DNA from: Acanthosoma haemorrhoidale
Lineage: Eukaryota > Arthropoda > Insecta > Hemiptera > Acanthosomatidae
Reading direction: 5' to 3'
DNA: 64,000 bases
Assembly: GCA_930367205.1 (NCBI GenBank)
Contig: OV884009.1
Span: 96,245,189-96,309,188, forward strand
Positions 11,204 through 24,059 of this stretch are shown here, in pieces. Position 1 is the first letter of the stretch, and each line of letters starts with the position of its first letter. A program made the position numbers and the translations under genes. The notes beneath the pieces were generated by a model that worked only from the letters and a program-made list of their open reading frames with translations, did no database searches and was not told where the DNA came from.

Positions 11204-14200
11204 GTAATATAAATCAAGATCAGTAACTAAGTTACAAATAAAAGCTAGCATCTATTAGAGATAAACCTTCATCTCTACTAATCTTGAAAAAAATGTATGT
11301 AAAATCTAATATTGGACGAGAAAGGTTTATTACTATATCAGGATTTTATCTTGTGCACAAATTTCTAGGCTAATTTTTGAAATGAGTGGAAAGTAAATAA
11401 AAATAAAGCCTACCTGCAAGATAGCCTATGTGATCCACTTTAACAAAGAATATAACCTAAAGCGAACCATGTATAAGGGATATTCAAACTGTGTTTAGTT
11501 CATGTCTACCGAGGGAAATCGTGAGTTGGATGAATATTTGACTAGGCTTCAAGGCAACAACGAGGACAGACCACTTGTAGGTCACCAGATGCAAATGGAC
11601 CAAGAGCGAACCGCAATGAAGGGGAAGCAAGATGAAGACTAATTAAACAGGACAGCTGACTTAAGCAGGAGAAAAGGAATGGAACAGCAGAGAAAACAAC
11701 GGGGTGTATGGAGTCTAGCAGGATGCCCTCACATAGCCTAGTGGGACTGGAGGACGTGAGCAACCTAGTCAATGGCTGTCCACCTGATACACTTGAGAGA
11801 AAAAACCATCCAAGCCTGGATCACAACAATGTGTCATTCTTTACTAGGCATCATTTCCAAACAGTCACAAAATCAATACTAGGCACACAAAATAAATTAA
11901 TATTGTATGCGTATTTAAATACAAAAATGGGAATACAATTGATTTAGTTGGGTGACATGTAAATATAATCGAAAAAAAATCTATGTTAGCGTTGACTCCA
12001 TAGCTCCCTCCCTCCACCCATAAAGCGGTGAGAAAGGGTGTAAAATAAAATCTGTGTCAAATCCGTGTATAAATAGTATTCGGGTGCGCTATTGACATTT
12101 AAGCCCACATTTAGTCAGATAGAAGGCACAGAGAGGATTTGAGATCGCCATCTTTCTCACACTGACAATTGAATGTTACTTTCTCATGGGTGGGTTCACC
12201 CAAGACTATTTATCTTGCTCGTGAAGCTAAAACTAAAAATATTTTTTATAATAAAGTTTTCAAATGAATTTGTAAAATATTTTACTTTATAGTTTTTACG
12301 ATATATCTATTGTACCTATGATTAGATAGAAAATGAAATTGATACTTGGTTTACAGGGTAACCATATTTAATCAAAATTAATTTATACAACACTGGGTAT
12401 GTACAATTTTATTTTTTTTATTTTCCCAGTAGGATTGCATGTTTGTATCTAAGGGAATAAATAGTTTATTCATATCCCGACAGACTATGTAAACTTCTTC
12501 ATCCGTCTCTCTAACCAAACTTTTGTTCTCTTTTTAATTTCTTGGAGATATTCATTGAGAAAGTTATCTGAAGCTGTTCTTAATTGTCCTGAGGAAAAAA
12601 CAGATGTATGGGGCGATGACGACTTGACAGGATGAATCCATGAAGTTTTGCTAAGAAGAAATTGAATAGTTATCTCCTTCTCCTATACTCATCTCTTTTC
12701 CTATTTGCGATTTGAGGTATTAATTTTGTAGAAAAAATTTTTAAAAGAGATTTTTTAGGTATCTCTAGGCTTTCACTTATTCATTTGGCGTCAATCCTAA
12801 GGTCAAGAAACATCAAACAAACGCCATTTTTATTTTTTACTAATGCGGGCTCCTGCTAATACCCTGGAGCTTAAATGTGATTTGTTTTACTGGCAATAGT
12901 GTATATGTATAAAATATAATATATATGTATATAAAAGTTGAATTTCGGTTTTTAATTATAAGAGTTTTATTCGACCCATGCTCGTAACTGTTTCCAACTT
13001 CAATAAAATATTGCATAGATTCTCTTCTTTTCTTTTTGCTGCTTACGTGATGTGATACATTGGTGGAGTGAATACACCTATGATATGTGCGGCTCGCCCA
13101 CTACCGTAAGTTTAATTTAGGAATGAACCCTATAATACACAAAACATAATATGTTTTAATTAAATAACAACTTATGGAAGGAAACTGCATTACTGACAAT
13201 ACACGTGTTCGGTGGCAAGACAAGACTACTGCGGGTCTGTTCATTCAATATATACACACAAATTTTGCCCAGAAGCAACACCTAAGCTCTTCAGAACTTA
13301 ATACGTTCCACAGCTCTTGAAATGTACCGAAAGGATTTGACTTTCTGGCACAAGGAACTGGGAAATGGTGAAGCTTCTTGCAAAGCTTGGACCTATGCTG
13401 ATCTCCATAGTTCACACGCCTATAATACCTATAGTGTGGGTTACTGTAAATATTCCTGGCAGTTATGGAGTACCATAGTGCAGTAGCACTATGTCACACC
13501 TAGGAGGTGGTTTTTCCACCTTGAATCTTTTATAATATAGGTAGGTAGCCTAGTAAATCTTTTCGATGCCTGCACTTTGTTTTTAGTCAATGAAAACGAA
13601 TGGTAGTGAAGTTTTCTTGTTGACTTTTAAGTATTTGTCCTCCCTAAGTGAGTGTTTAATTTGCTTTGAAACTTCGAACTGAGGTGGATATTCCTAATAA
13701 CTAGCCTCACAGATCGTACTTCGCCTAACTGGTTTATATGGTGCTCAGCTTTTGTCTTTTCGCAATATTGGCGGAGATATCTGGCGTGATTATCATGTAT
13801 CTATTTCTATTGACGCAGGTTAACAAGCTGATATAGCCACTGTAATGTTCAATAGATTACGCGTAAATTTACAAATCTGCTTCGTTAGATTTGTCTTTGG
13901 GACTCCGTGGCACTCCCATGTCTCCCTCCTCGACGCTTCCCCTCTTACCGTGCACAATATTTTCTTAGCTCATCCCTTTTCCAAACCATCAATTCTTATA
14001 GGAAGGTTACCTTATATATAGTTCAAATCCTCAGTTTACTCCTGGAACTCAAGATCCCGTCTCTCTGACGTTTATATTCCATCCCGCAAAACGCATATGA
14101 TCCTTCCTTTCTCGCTCGCTCTTCTACTCTCTGGCATCCTCTACTTCCCAATATCCGCCATGCTTCATCCATATGAACCTTCAAACCCCTCCTATTTCAA

Positions 14201-14485
14201 CACCTCCTCACTATCCAAGCAGACCCTTGCTAGTTAACAACGATTTAGTTATTATAATATATTTACAAGGTTGTATTCTTTCTTCACTATTGCAGATAAA
14301 GCTTGAGCTTGCCTAATGGTTTTCATATATGGTTGTGTTTGCATATAATGTTTTTTTTATTGTTGTGGGGATCCATCCATGATTTTATTTGCTAAATGCA
14401 GTTAAATAATTTTATATTAAAATAAAAATAAAGAGGCTCACACCCTATTTTGCATTGTAATATTTCTTTTTATTAACACAATAGT
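11204..14485. other. long stretch without supported gene
   Basis: AT-rich with several short open frames that look like chance (11542-11772, 11708-11947). The part at 13860-14235 is unusually C-rich on the plus strand and may be an old retroelement scrap, but neither strand gave a recognisable domain. Confidence 0.4.
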
Positions 14486-15076
14486 GATTGCTAGAACAGC
14501 ATTCTGAAGATGGCCCGTCATACTTACAGCAGTCGTCAGCCCTTGACAACAAACGGTGCATGATTTCAATAACCTCTTATTTGAGCACTATTCTGATTCA
14601 TAGAGGACTTTGTCCTGGAATAAATTTTGACAAATATGGGAGGTGGTCTCCAGGTCCATGTCCGATGATAGTTGTCGAAATCCCCAAAGGATTGGGGGTG
14701 AAGAAGGGAGATTGTGGAGTCGGATCAGAAGGAAGAGAAAGAGGAAGAAAAAAAAACCTTAAAAATAAAATAATCAGCTCGGAGTTACAAAGGCGGGCTT
14801 TACACGGCCCCAGTCAAGCATTTATCCTCTCAACTAGGGACGACTGGGTTACAATTGAAGATAGTAATCCTCTCTATTGTCTATTTGGCTCTGTGAGGCT
14901 TGGTGGCCGGCCACCTTAGCTCTGTGTAAGTTTATTCTGTACTCACTCTTAACTCGCCAATCAAGTTACCCCTGTATATGATGACAATTGCGATTGGTAG
15001 AACAGTATTCTGAAGATGGCCCGTCATACTTACACCAGTCGTCAGCCCTTGACAACAAACGGTGCACGACTTCAAT
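14486..15076. repeat. 85-bp direct repeat pair flanking 421 bp
   Basis: 14486-14570 (starts GATTGCTAGAACAGCATTCT, ends GATTTCAAT) recurs at 14992-15076 with only a handful of substitutions. The spacer includes a G/A-rich part around 14690-14760 and a short open frame (14488-14919) that begins within the first repeat. The arrangement could be a local duplication or the terminal direct repeats of a small element. No short flanking duplication supporting insertion was seen. Confidence 0.75.
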
Positions 15077-17100
15077 CCAGTCCTTAGGAAACCTCCTGGG
15101 ATAGACTCCTAAATTTTTTATCAGGATGTCATATTAAATTACCCAACGGGGTTTTGAGAGACTGAATTTTATAAATTGTCAATACGTCCTAACTGTCAGA
15201 AGTTTCATGGGTTTGATTTTTGTATATGAGATGCGTCACATATTCAGCTAAGCTATTGATTTGACTTCATATGTTCGACGTTGAAAATTTATGAATGCCT
15301 AAGAAACATTTCTGCTATTAATAAAGATAAGGAAATGTACACCTGCATTGACTGGTCAATGGCAGTTACAAGGACTTGGTCATTATCGTTAAGCAGCTCG
15401 TTCTGGCAAGATGTTGATTAACACCACTGTGCAAGGCTACCCCCCCCCTTCTTCTCAATGGTATTCCGCAATCACTTACCTCCCTCTCTGTAACCTACCA
15501 CAATTCTAATGAAATCAATCATATTGTGTCAATGTCACCACATTACCAAATCATTAATGAATATTTATATAAAATACTACTCCTGTATAGGGAACATAAA
15601 CGGTTTAAGCTAGTGGTATTAGAAACTACTACCAATAAACAACTATTTATGAAATCATATGTAGTATGCTTCCTACTATATCAAATTGGATGACGAACTA
15701 TTTAATTTCTAGATTATTTAAGTGTTTTAAATAAGAAAATTAATGCTCCTTTCAAGCACTTAGGGCAAAAACATACCGGCTTAAACACCTTACCTCCCTA
15801 CACTCGGAAAATTTCAATTGTTGTCTTTACTGTTGGTGTCCCTGTGGGTGATTCAGAAGGTTGTTCAACTTGATTCGTCGACGAGTACGTTTGGATGAAT
15901 TCTAATGCAGTCCTGGCCCACTAAATATCATTAGAATATTCATAGTAGAATGTCTTTATATGTTTTTAGGATATAGTGCCCTTTACAAAAGCCTGCTTAG
16001 TATATTCTATCTTAATATAACTGAACAAAATGCCATTATGTTTATAAAACAGCTGAGTTACGATGTTACCAATTCCTATGCACAGTATCAATCAACGGGG
16101 CGTGGTAGAGAAACTGCTTTTGATGTTGTATGTTTATAAAAATCATTAAATAATAGTAATCAAATCGATCGAGATGGATTAATTAATAAGGCCTTACAAC
16201 CTTGTGTTATACTGCACACTGACCAACTATTTTTGAAAATTAGTTTATAGTTAAGTTTCGAATTTGATTCAATCTAAAAAATTTATAATTTATTAATGTT
16301 TGATAAAACATATAAGAAAGACGTGGTGAGCTCTAAACGATTCGCAAAATAGTCTATTTCCTGTTTGGTTGTTGGAGCAGGGCTGAGTGTGCGGGAACGG
16401 ATGGAAATACCTGAGCCATGAGTACAAAGAGACTCACTATGGTTAATGCTCCCACTGGCATAATAGACCACAAATGGAGCTGTCTGAACCCACAGGCTTT
16501 TCGATTCCCGCTTCCCTTTGGTAACTCAGTGGGCTCCAAGATCCGAGTAGTAGTTCACAAATAGTATTCCATTGGCTTTCGGCTCTACTTACGAGGCAAA
16601 AAGTGGCACTACTCTGAAATTCATACAAAAAACTGCACAACAGATGAAGATTCATTAATTTACATAAAATCAATTTCGCGGTTAGTATATTAGTGATTAT
16701 ACCATAGTTTTTGTAGCCAACATTTTAGTTATTTACTATTTATTTTACTCGTTGAAAATTTATAGTAGTTAAACAAAAGTAATGAAGTGTTTTTGATAAA
16801 AAAAAATACAAATTAGGGCATTTAAATGTAGTTAAGAAACACATTTTTTGGAATCGCATTCGGTAACGCTATTTCATATTAGCCTTTTGGAATAGTTCAT
16901 GGTTTATACAGATACCTTTCAGGTAGGCTCAGACCTTCAGTTAATGTAGGCAGTTGCAGGCCTAATCCTGTTTGCGACTGCTCAAGCAAAAGGCCCAACT
17001 TAGATTTTAAGGATTGATATGTGCAATTTATGATGGAAGACCGACCACATGAATTGAACACTTCGTCCTAGGTAATCTGCATCAGAGGGTGTATAAAAGA
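15077..17100. other. no recognisable gene
   Basis: AT-rich. Minus-strand frames at 16283-16673 overlap each other in different registers and carry no domain pattern, so they are treated as chance. Confidence 0.4.
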
Positions 17101-17109
17101 CCCTGCGAT

Positions 17110-17640
17110 TGCTCAATTTGTTTTTATGATTTTTGATACAAATGTTAGGTCTGCCAGTTTGTACAGTTCATTAGCTTCTACATTTTGCTAGCCAGATGTA
17201 CTCATTTGCATTATGCCATTCTTTTATGAATTATATTTTGTCCTATTTGTTGTTTTTTATCCTACTACATTGCCGTATATTCTATTGGAGGATTTCAATA
17301 TGTAATTTAATTTCTTCCTTTTGTTTGTGTTAAGATCCAGAATTAACTTGGTTATGATTAGTATTGTTAGCAATATATTCAACTTTATTTTTAGTGTAGA
17401 CTCCTTATTTTTTTTGTTGAATTTAACCTTTTTTGATTTGTAGCTTGAGCTTTCTTCTTTGTTTTTTACTGCAAGTTCCGTACTGAGTAGTTCCGTTTAA
17501 AATTGTGATCTTGTGCCGTTGCCTTCCACTGTGAACTATAGAATCTGCAGTCACACCATCTTCCCACATTAGACGTAGGCGTTCATTTCGTCTATTTTTA
17601 AATTTGGTTTGGTACCTGAACTTTGTTATTGCGGCCATCT
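17110..17640 (-). pseudogene. possible non-LTR element: ORF1 end and endonuclease start
   Basis: A 71-codon minus-strand frame (17638-17423) is strongly basic and ends KKQRRKLKLQIKKG. About 90 bases further on, the text KLHIEILQ-stop-NIRQCSR then FIKEWHNANEYIWLAKC resembles the start of Jockey/I-type ORF2 endonucleases (+ILQWN.RG...K...+..+I+..N....L.ET). Stops interrupt it. The match is short and could be fortuitous. Confidence 0.3.
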
Positions 17641-18279
17641 ACTACGTTACCTTGGGCATCAGTTACTATCTTGTCACCGATATTTTGGAACTTGGCTTGA
17701 TTTGATTTTATTTTTAGCATTGCCGGTACTCCGTGGAACTAACTCCCTAGGAAAACACAACACTGGTTGAGCTCAGAGCTGGAAATTATTTCGAATAGAT
17801 TATTTTGAATGTTATTTTAAATAACTGTCTATTTTAGTAAAATATTTTGTTAATTAAAATAGATTATTTTCTACCCTCATGGTTTGAAATAAATATTTGA
17901 AATGATCATTTTGTATATATTATTTGCTAGAGAAAATATTTAAAATACAAATAATGACAAAATAAATAATTATTTGCTTTACGCTACTTTTTTTCTATGG
18001 TAGTCATTTGAAATGATGTTTCAAGCAATCAATTTTATTTCCCTGATTTTGTTAGGCAATGAAACATGTTGATATGGACATAGTGAATAATCCTTTCTCT
18101 TTTATATCTAGAGCTGTTTATTTAATTACAATCTATTTCTTAAAACGAACTTTTTGTGAACATTTGATTTATATAATTTTGCATATATAAGCGAACAGTA
18201 AATATTTTTTTGAAGTGTTATAGCAAAAATCTATTTTTTAAGTTGGTGTTATTTTACATTGGTCTTTAAAACCAATAGT

Positions 18280-20050
18280 GTATTACAGTGTATCGAACAT
18301 CAACTGTAAAAATTCTCTTTTAGATGGGATGTTTTTTGAAGTTATAGAAGAAGAATCTGTGGACGGAACCATTGTTGCAATCATTATCTCTTCAAATGGT
18401 TTTGTAGGTATTGGTGTTTATCGAAATTTCACTTTTATAGGTTTCCTATCATATTTAACCTTTTTAAAAATTCGACAATTGTAGATGACTCTGAAATGTG
18501 ATCTTTCATATTTGGAAAGAAATATTCCCTTTTTAGTTTTTGTAAGTTTCAATAATTCCACGATGTGATAATTTGATATAATACAGTTTGTATAATACCT
18601 TTGTTGATCCTTTTCTAATACAGCCTTAGTTTTCGTTTGCTAACGTTTAATCCGTACTGATGGATACGAAGTTTGTGTAATCTTTGAAATTTTCTTAAAA
18701 TATTCCTCAAAGAGTGGTTCAAGTATCTTTGTAGGCGGTTAACAATAAATTCCAATTATATGTTTTATCAATTTCAATTATTTCTTCTTCTTGTTTTACA
18801 ATTTCCTTAATGTCGTTTACTTATATTTTGTAACGTAATTTATTGAATGGTTTAGTAAATTTTATTTGTTTGTTTCCACGTTTTATTATAATTTGACTCT
18901 TCGGACATTTCTCCTTTCTACAATCCAGATTTGTTCATTAGACGATATTTGTGAATGAATAGTAACAACTCCTAAACTTTGTCATCGTTCTAGTGGTGTT
19001 GATATCTCGTTTGATGAAGTATTTAATCACATGAATCATGTTCTGGCGTACTTTGTAATTGAGAAGAAGATAAAATTTGATCTATTGCCATGTCAGTGTC
19101 TAGATGATGTAATTCCGCGTGGTTGCGTGATAACGCGTCAGCTGCCTAACTATGTACCTTTTTTCCTTGAACGTGTTTTACATCAAAATCAAATTCGCTG
19201 AGTTTCCAAATCCATTTCATAATATGAATATTTCCATTTGTCATAGTAAATATCCATGTTAATGGTTTATTATCATATTATAATAAATTTTGTTCCATTA
19301 AGATATGGTTTATAAAGCTGCGTTGATATAAATAGTTTTTTTTTCGCTTGTGGGATAGTTGGGTTCTGCTGGTTGTAAAACTCTAGATGCAAAGGCAATC
19401 GATTGTTCTATCCCATCATCATAATTTTGAGATAAGACTGAACCTATTGTTTTATCACTAGCATCGGTTGTGAGAATTAATGTTTTATTCCAGTCAGGAT
19501 ATTTTAATATTGGTTCGTTTATTCATTTCGCACGCTTATGATCTGTTGTGTTTTATAAATTTTCGTTTTTAACGAGTTCGAGTTTGATACGGTCTTTGCT
19601 ATTTTTGCGTAGTTGTGTATACATTTTTTTTTAAATAATATCCCGTCATATATAAGAATCGTTTTTTCATCATGAGGTATGGGGAATTTTTCAATTGCTG
19701 TTATTTTTGAAGGATCCGTTTTCAATCCATTTTTTAACCGAAGAATTTAAGTCCATTCTTAAAGAATTCTTATTTATCTAATTGTATTGACAAATTATGT
19801 TTCTTGAGTTATTGAAAGACGGTTCCTTAATTTTTTAAGTGTTCTTCCTTAATTGCTGAATAAATTATTATATCATCAACACATGTGGTATTCGTGATCA
19901 TTATATTCATAGCATGTTGGAATGCCGGAGGTACATTGCATTGTACAAATGGCATTAGCACAAATTTCGTTTTCTAAGTTGCGTTTCGTTATATCTAAAA
20001 CCATTTATCAATTTCGCAATTTATTTTAATTTTTAGTTTCATAGCCCAAT
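18280..20050 (-). pseudogene. Ty3/gypsy pol (RT end, RNase H, integrase start), decayed
   Basis: On the minus strand 19725-19660 reads KTDPSKITAIEKFPIP, the end-of-RT signature of 17.6/297/gypsy-type elements. At 19520-19330 it reads NEPILKYPDWNKTLILTTDA and SIAFASRVLQPAEPNYPTSE, which is RNase H, followed near 19130 by an ADALSRN-like end. Around 18560-18330 there is YFFPNMKDHI and KPIKVKFR then TPIPTKPFEEI, matching the integrase zinc-finger end and the T.TP.KPFE linker before the catalytic core. Stops and shifts are frequent, and part of the RNase H C-terminus is scrambled. The catalytic core beyond 18280 is missing. It lies inside the hAT-like unit. Confidence 0.68.
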
Positions 20051-20059
20051 ATAATGTCA

Positions 20060-20419
20060 ATACCAGAGCTTCTCAACTAGTCCATGACGTCTTTTATGAT
20101 TTTCAATAATTGTGTGTGATACATTTGACTGTTTTGCAATCTCTCGCACAATTATATGACGATTCGATTCAATTATGGCTTTCATTTTGTCATCATCAAC
20201 TTCAGAACGTCGTCCAGAACGTCATCTTTCAGTGAAAAATCTCCAAAAGGAAATTTTTTAAACCAATTCTGACACGTGCATTCTGACATTTTAACACAAT
20301 TATGTTAAATAATCAACACCATAAACTTCACATATGTCTTTGTGAGCCTCAGCCGGTTTCTTGCCTTTATGAAGATAAAAAGGTAAAATGTGTCGAAAGT
20401 GCTTATTTTTGCACTCCAT
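20060..20419 (-). pseudogene. mariner transposase N-terminal fragment
   Basis: An ATG on the minus strand at 20419 opens HFRHILPFYLHKGKKPAEAH and then KDICEVYGVD, the first helix-turn-helix of mariner transposases (H.R..LL..+..GK.A.EA...IC..YG). After a stop, SECTCQNWFKKF corresponds to the W-F-+-F element, and further on VREIAKQSNVSHTIIENH plus RRHGLVEKLW forms the second helix-turn-helix. The sequence ends before the catalytic domain. Transposase would bind the element's inverted repeats through these helices. At least two disruptions are visible. It sits directly against the Ty3 remnant. Confidence 0.75.
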
Positions 20420-21049
20420 GTTAAAACTGACCGTAAACTGGCAGTTGTAAACAAAATTACACGGAATTACTTTCTATAGCAACCTAAAGGTATCGACTAC
20501 CTAGAACTGCTAATATTCTGGAATCCTCGAGACAATCAGATTTTGCTACTTCCAATGTATTTCTGTAACAAAGACGCTCCCGCAAAGTTACTATACACAG
20601 CCAAGGTCCCACATTAGGTGCCAATTAAATAAACTGAGACGAAATTAGACGTTTTAAAAAGAAAGACAAAAATACAATATAAAATTGGCATAATAACAGT
20701 GTTACGTTACATAAGTCTGAAAGAGTGTCTTTTGTTCATGGTGGGAGTACAATATATAGGGTGGGAGGAAAAGGAAGTGGTATTATTTTCTTTATGTTGT
20801 TCTGAGTTGAATTAAATAAAGTTCCCCAAGTTCTTAATTTTGAATTTAGTTGAAAATAACTTGTATTTAAAAATTTAAAAATGTATTTAAAATTATCAAA
20901 CTGAAATTACTATTCAATTAACTATTAATAGCTCTTGAAAGTGGTTTGTCTTAAAATAGTTATTTCAAATAATAAATTGTAAATAATTTTACTTCAAATG
21001 ATTTATTTTTTATTTGTATTTTAAATAAGATTTGCCCAGCTCTGGTTGA

Positions 21050-23095
21050 GTGGCGTTCCATACAATTTATGAAAGAGCTTTTATTTTTAGCTTATTTGGC
21101 ACATCAATAAAAATTTCCTGACAAAATCCCATTCCCCTTTTTGATGGTTCCAAGATAAAAATGAATGACACTTTTTATGAAAGTAAGTTTTGTTGTGGTC
21201 ATGATCCCACTATTATTAGTGATTAATAGTCAAAGAAGAAATATACTTATATAAGAAATATAAGAGTTTGAGTCCAGATTTAGCCATTAAACTTTTCTTT
21301 TGACTATTATTATTAATAGATACCTTTTATGACTTTATCTAATTGTAGTACGGTAAAATCCCAACTCAATTTATCTATAAATTTAATAAGTAAATCTTTA
21401 ATTTCACACTCGACTTAGTTGAAAACCAATGATATTTTGTGGAGGTAATTACAATTGTCAAATTTTCAGAACATGAAATATGACTACATGTCTCTTGCTG
21501 GAATAACAGACTCACAAAAACCTGAAAAGACAGGCAAAAACAGAAGTGAACCCACAAAGTTTTGGATAAGCCCAATGAAACTTTTTTATGGATTTATCTA
21601 TTTTTATCTCCAATATTGGTCGTCTAAATGATCCGATCGAACTAATCTTTGAATATATATTCAACAACAGCCAAGGTTGAGCTGGATATATTTTGGTTAT
21701 TGGGAACAAGGTAAAACTAATTAAACGCCAACATTTGTCTTCGTTCCTGATCTTCATAACGTCAAACGTTTTTGTTAATATTATTAAAATTTTCCACATC
21801 TTCAAACACCTTCGTCAAAAACTTTCATAGACTATCTTTCACCCATCCATATAACTTAGTTTTCTATTGTATCCTAATATCTATGCATATTTACGATCTG
21901 AAGTTCTGAAATCCCTTACATATGATCATGGACTAAATGGAATTAACAGGTCAGTGTTCCAGTGGTGTTAGCTTTGTTAATAATTCAAAAAGGTATTGAA
22001 CTCGTCTGCCCCAGGTTATTTCCATCACGTTTCCCTTCTCTCATACCTTTCAAAACCCCTCGAACCACCTGTATAATCTCAGCTCTAAAACTTCCTTGAA
22101 GAAACGAAGCCTACTTCATTTCTGCTTCCAACCAGGCAAATCAAATGAATTATTTATGATAAACAGTACGGAGTAGTTGTTCACAACTACGTTTTCTTCT
22201 CTTTTCTACAGGCAGTATGTATCCTTGGCCGGGGGGGCTTTCTCACTGCCTCATACTTATATGAATTCACAACAATTTAATACGTTAGAAATTATTGGAG
22301 TAGTGTAAAAACGAATAATTAATAGTTGTCTGCGTTCTGTTTAATCAGTGGGTCTCAGTCACCGGAAAGATGAAATTGACAAGTAGTAAATAGCAAAGTA
22401 AACGAGTGACAGAAGAACAACCTTGGGAATAACTTTGTTTTAAGATAGCTGTGTATCAATAGTTTTGCTTGAACATCTTAATTGACAAGTCTTCCTTGTC
22501 ACAGGGCATGAAAATCAAAATGTCTTTCATTTCTCTAGTTTTTACGTGGTGAAATGTGTTAGTAACCAGATGAGCCTAGGATTGCTTTGTGAATAGCCCT
22601 TATGTTCAATCCCAGACCGATACCTTGTATGTATACCGGCAAATGTGTATATGTCGTGTTATCTCGAAGAAAGTACTGAAAAATCTTAATTTTTCCAAAG
22701 GCGAGAATTACAACTATATCCCTAAAAGAAATATCTTTGACGTGTGGCGAACCAATTGTTGGTTAAAACACTTGACAGTATCGTACTTCGTTGCTAACAA
22801 AATACTAAAAAACAGGGAATGTACGCATGAAAAGTTTTACCAGAAGCTTAAACTGTAAACGGACTAAAGGTGTTCATTGTTCGCAGAAACCGAGACAAAG
22901 TGGCTTGGTTAGTGTAGACATTTTTTATTTCCAAACCCGTTTGATAGAATATTGTTGATGCTTAGAAGTCTCATGGATCTGCATGTTTAATGTCAAAAAT
23001 ACTACATAAAGTAATTGGTTTCATATTTTATTACCCACATGGCACTAATGTCATCATCACTTGATATAATGTCATATGATCACTTAATATTTAAT
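21050..23095. other. no supported gene
   Basis: Minus-strand frames at 21375-21805 and the plus-strand frame at 22589-22858 have no recognisable motif. No repeat of other parts of the window was noticed. Confidence 0.4.
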
Positions 23096-23169
23096 GCTGT
23101 AGCGACCGCTAACTATTTATGTAAATTACCCTACACTCTGGTTCATAATGTATTATAATAGAAATGCAA

Positions 23170-23700
23170 ATCTATGTATTTATTTATTTATTATTTGTTC
23201 CGGGATTTGTGCACCGCGGCCTCAGTGAGACCTATTGTGCGCCGTCCATGTCCCTGTCCTATATATGTGACAGGCCCACGGCCTTTGCAAATCTGAGGAT
23301 ACTGAATGGATCGATCAGTTCACATAGTTTGGGGTCTACAATGCGATCACTACCAAAGTGAAGGTATCGCCTTCAAGCTAAGTTATCACAGTCACATATT
23401 ATATGACGTGCCGTTTCTCCCTCTTTCTTGCAGAATCTGCAGATTGGTGATCCCACTATCCCCAAATTAAAGAGGTGTTTATTTAACCGACAGTGACCTG
23501 TATAGAGTCCTGTCACACTTTTGAGTGTCCACCTGTCCATTGATAGAAGTGCTGAGCTTCTTCTCTTACAGGGTCCATTAAGAAACAGTTTCGAGTGTTC
23601 CTGTTTCTTAGTTTCTCTCCAAGAGAGTCTTGCCTTGTCCTCTAAAGCTAATTTTATACGCCTTTTAGCGTAGCTGAGGCTGATACCACATATGGTTTCA
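23170..23700 (-). pseudogene. non-LTR retrotransposon ORF2 C-terminus (RNase H end and zinc motif)
   Basis: The minus strand from about 23560 reads MDRWTLKSVTGLYTGHCRLN, KHLFNLGIVGSPICRFCKKE, GETARHIICDCDNLA, a stop, then RRYLHFGSDRIVDPKLC. The LTGHC.LN.HL...G+....CRFC...ET..HI.C.C..L...R...+G pattern is the well-known C-terminus of insect non-LTR elements with RNase H and a CCHC-like motif. The 3' end shows a TAAATAAATAAATA tail near 23173-23190, as in elements that end in short tandem repeats. One stop splits the frame. The 5' part is missing above about 23700. Confidence 0.75.
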
Positions 23701-23970
23701 GGTGCAAGAGGTGTCTATGTAACTTCTGGTAATAAATCATAGAGAGGTCGGAAGTCGTAGACAAGTAACTCAAAGGGTACGGCAATAAACCTACGAGAAT
23801 TAGCCACCTGACTGCCATATAACCTAGGGCAAGGACACTTACCCCTATTAGAATAGACCTTCAGTCCTTTCTAGGAGCCATACAAAACACACCCTTTTAC
23901 CCCAACGGTCATAAAACTAAAAGGAAGTGACTACCTGTGTATCGTAAAACATACCCCTTTAAATCTAGTC

Positions 23971-24018
23971 AACCTCTTTGTACTAGAACCTCTTTGTACT
24001 AGGACCTCTTTGTAATTG
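23971..24018 (+). repeat. three tandem copies of a 16-bp unit
   Basis: AACCTCTTTGTACTAG occurs twice in a row and is followed by a third diverged copy, GACCTCTTTGTAATTG. It lies in a stretch that ends with GTAATAAACC, which could be LTR-derived, but no LTR borders were found. Confidence 0.85.
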
Positions 24019-24059
24019 AACTTTGTAGCAGAGTAGAGAGTGTGTGATAAGACTGTAAT

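Larger units (their letters stand above)
17774..21044. mobile_element. hAT-like terminal inverted repeat unit enclosing other elements
   Basis: The left end starts CAGAGCTGGAAATTATTT at 17774. The right end, read in reverse complement from 21044, starts CAGAGCTGGGCAAATCTT. The first nine bases are identical, the CAGAGCTGGGCAAAT form is typical of hAT termini, and both ends continue into AT-rich ATTATTT/AAATACAAAT-type sequence. The eight bases outside are GTTGAGCT on the left and GTTGAGTG on the right: six of eight match, as for a decayed 8-bp hAT duplication. The inside holds Ty3 pol (18280-20050) and mariner (20060-20419) remnants rather than a hAT transposase. The ends may instead belong to two separate small hAT-derived elements. 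Confidence 0.5.

Noticed and set aside
13860..14250. C-rich stretch resembling a retroelement C-terminus
   Set aside because: No motif order could be confirmed on either strand.
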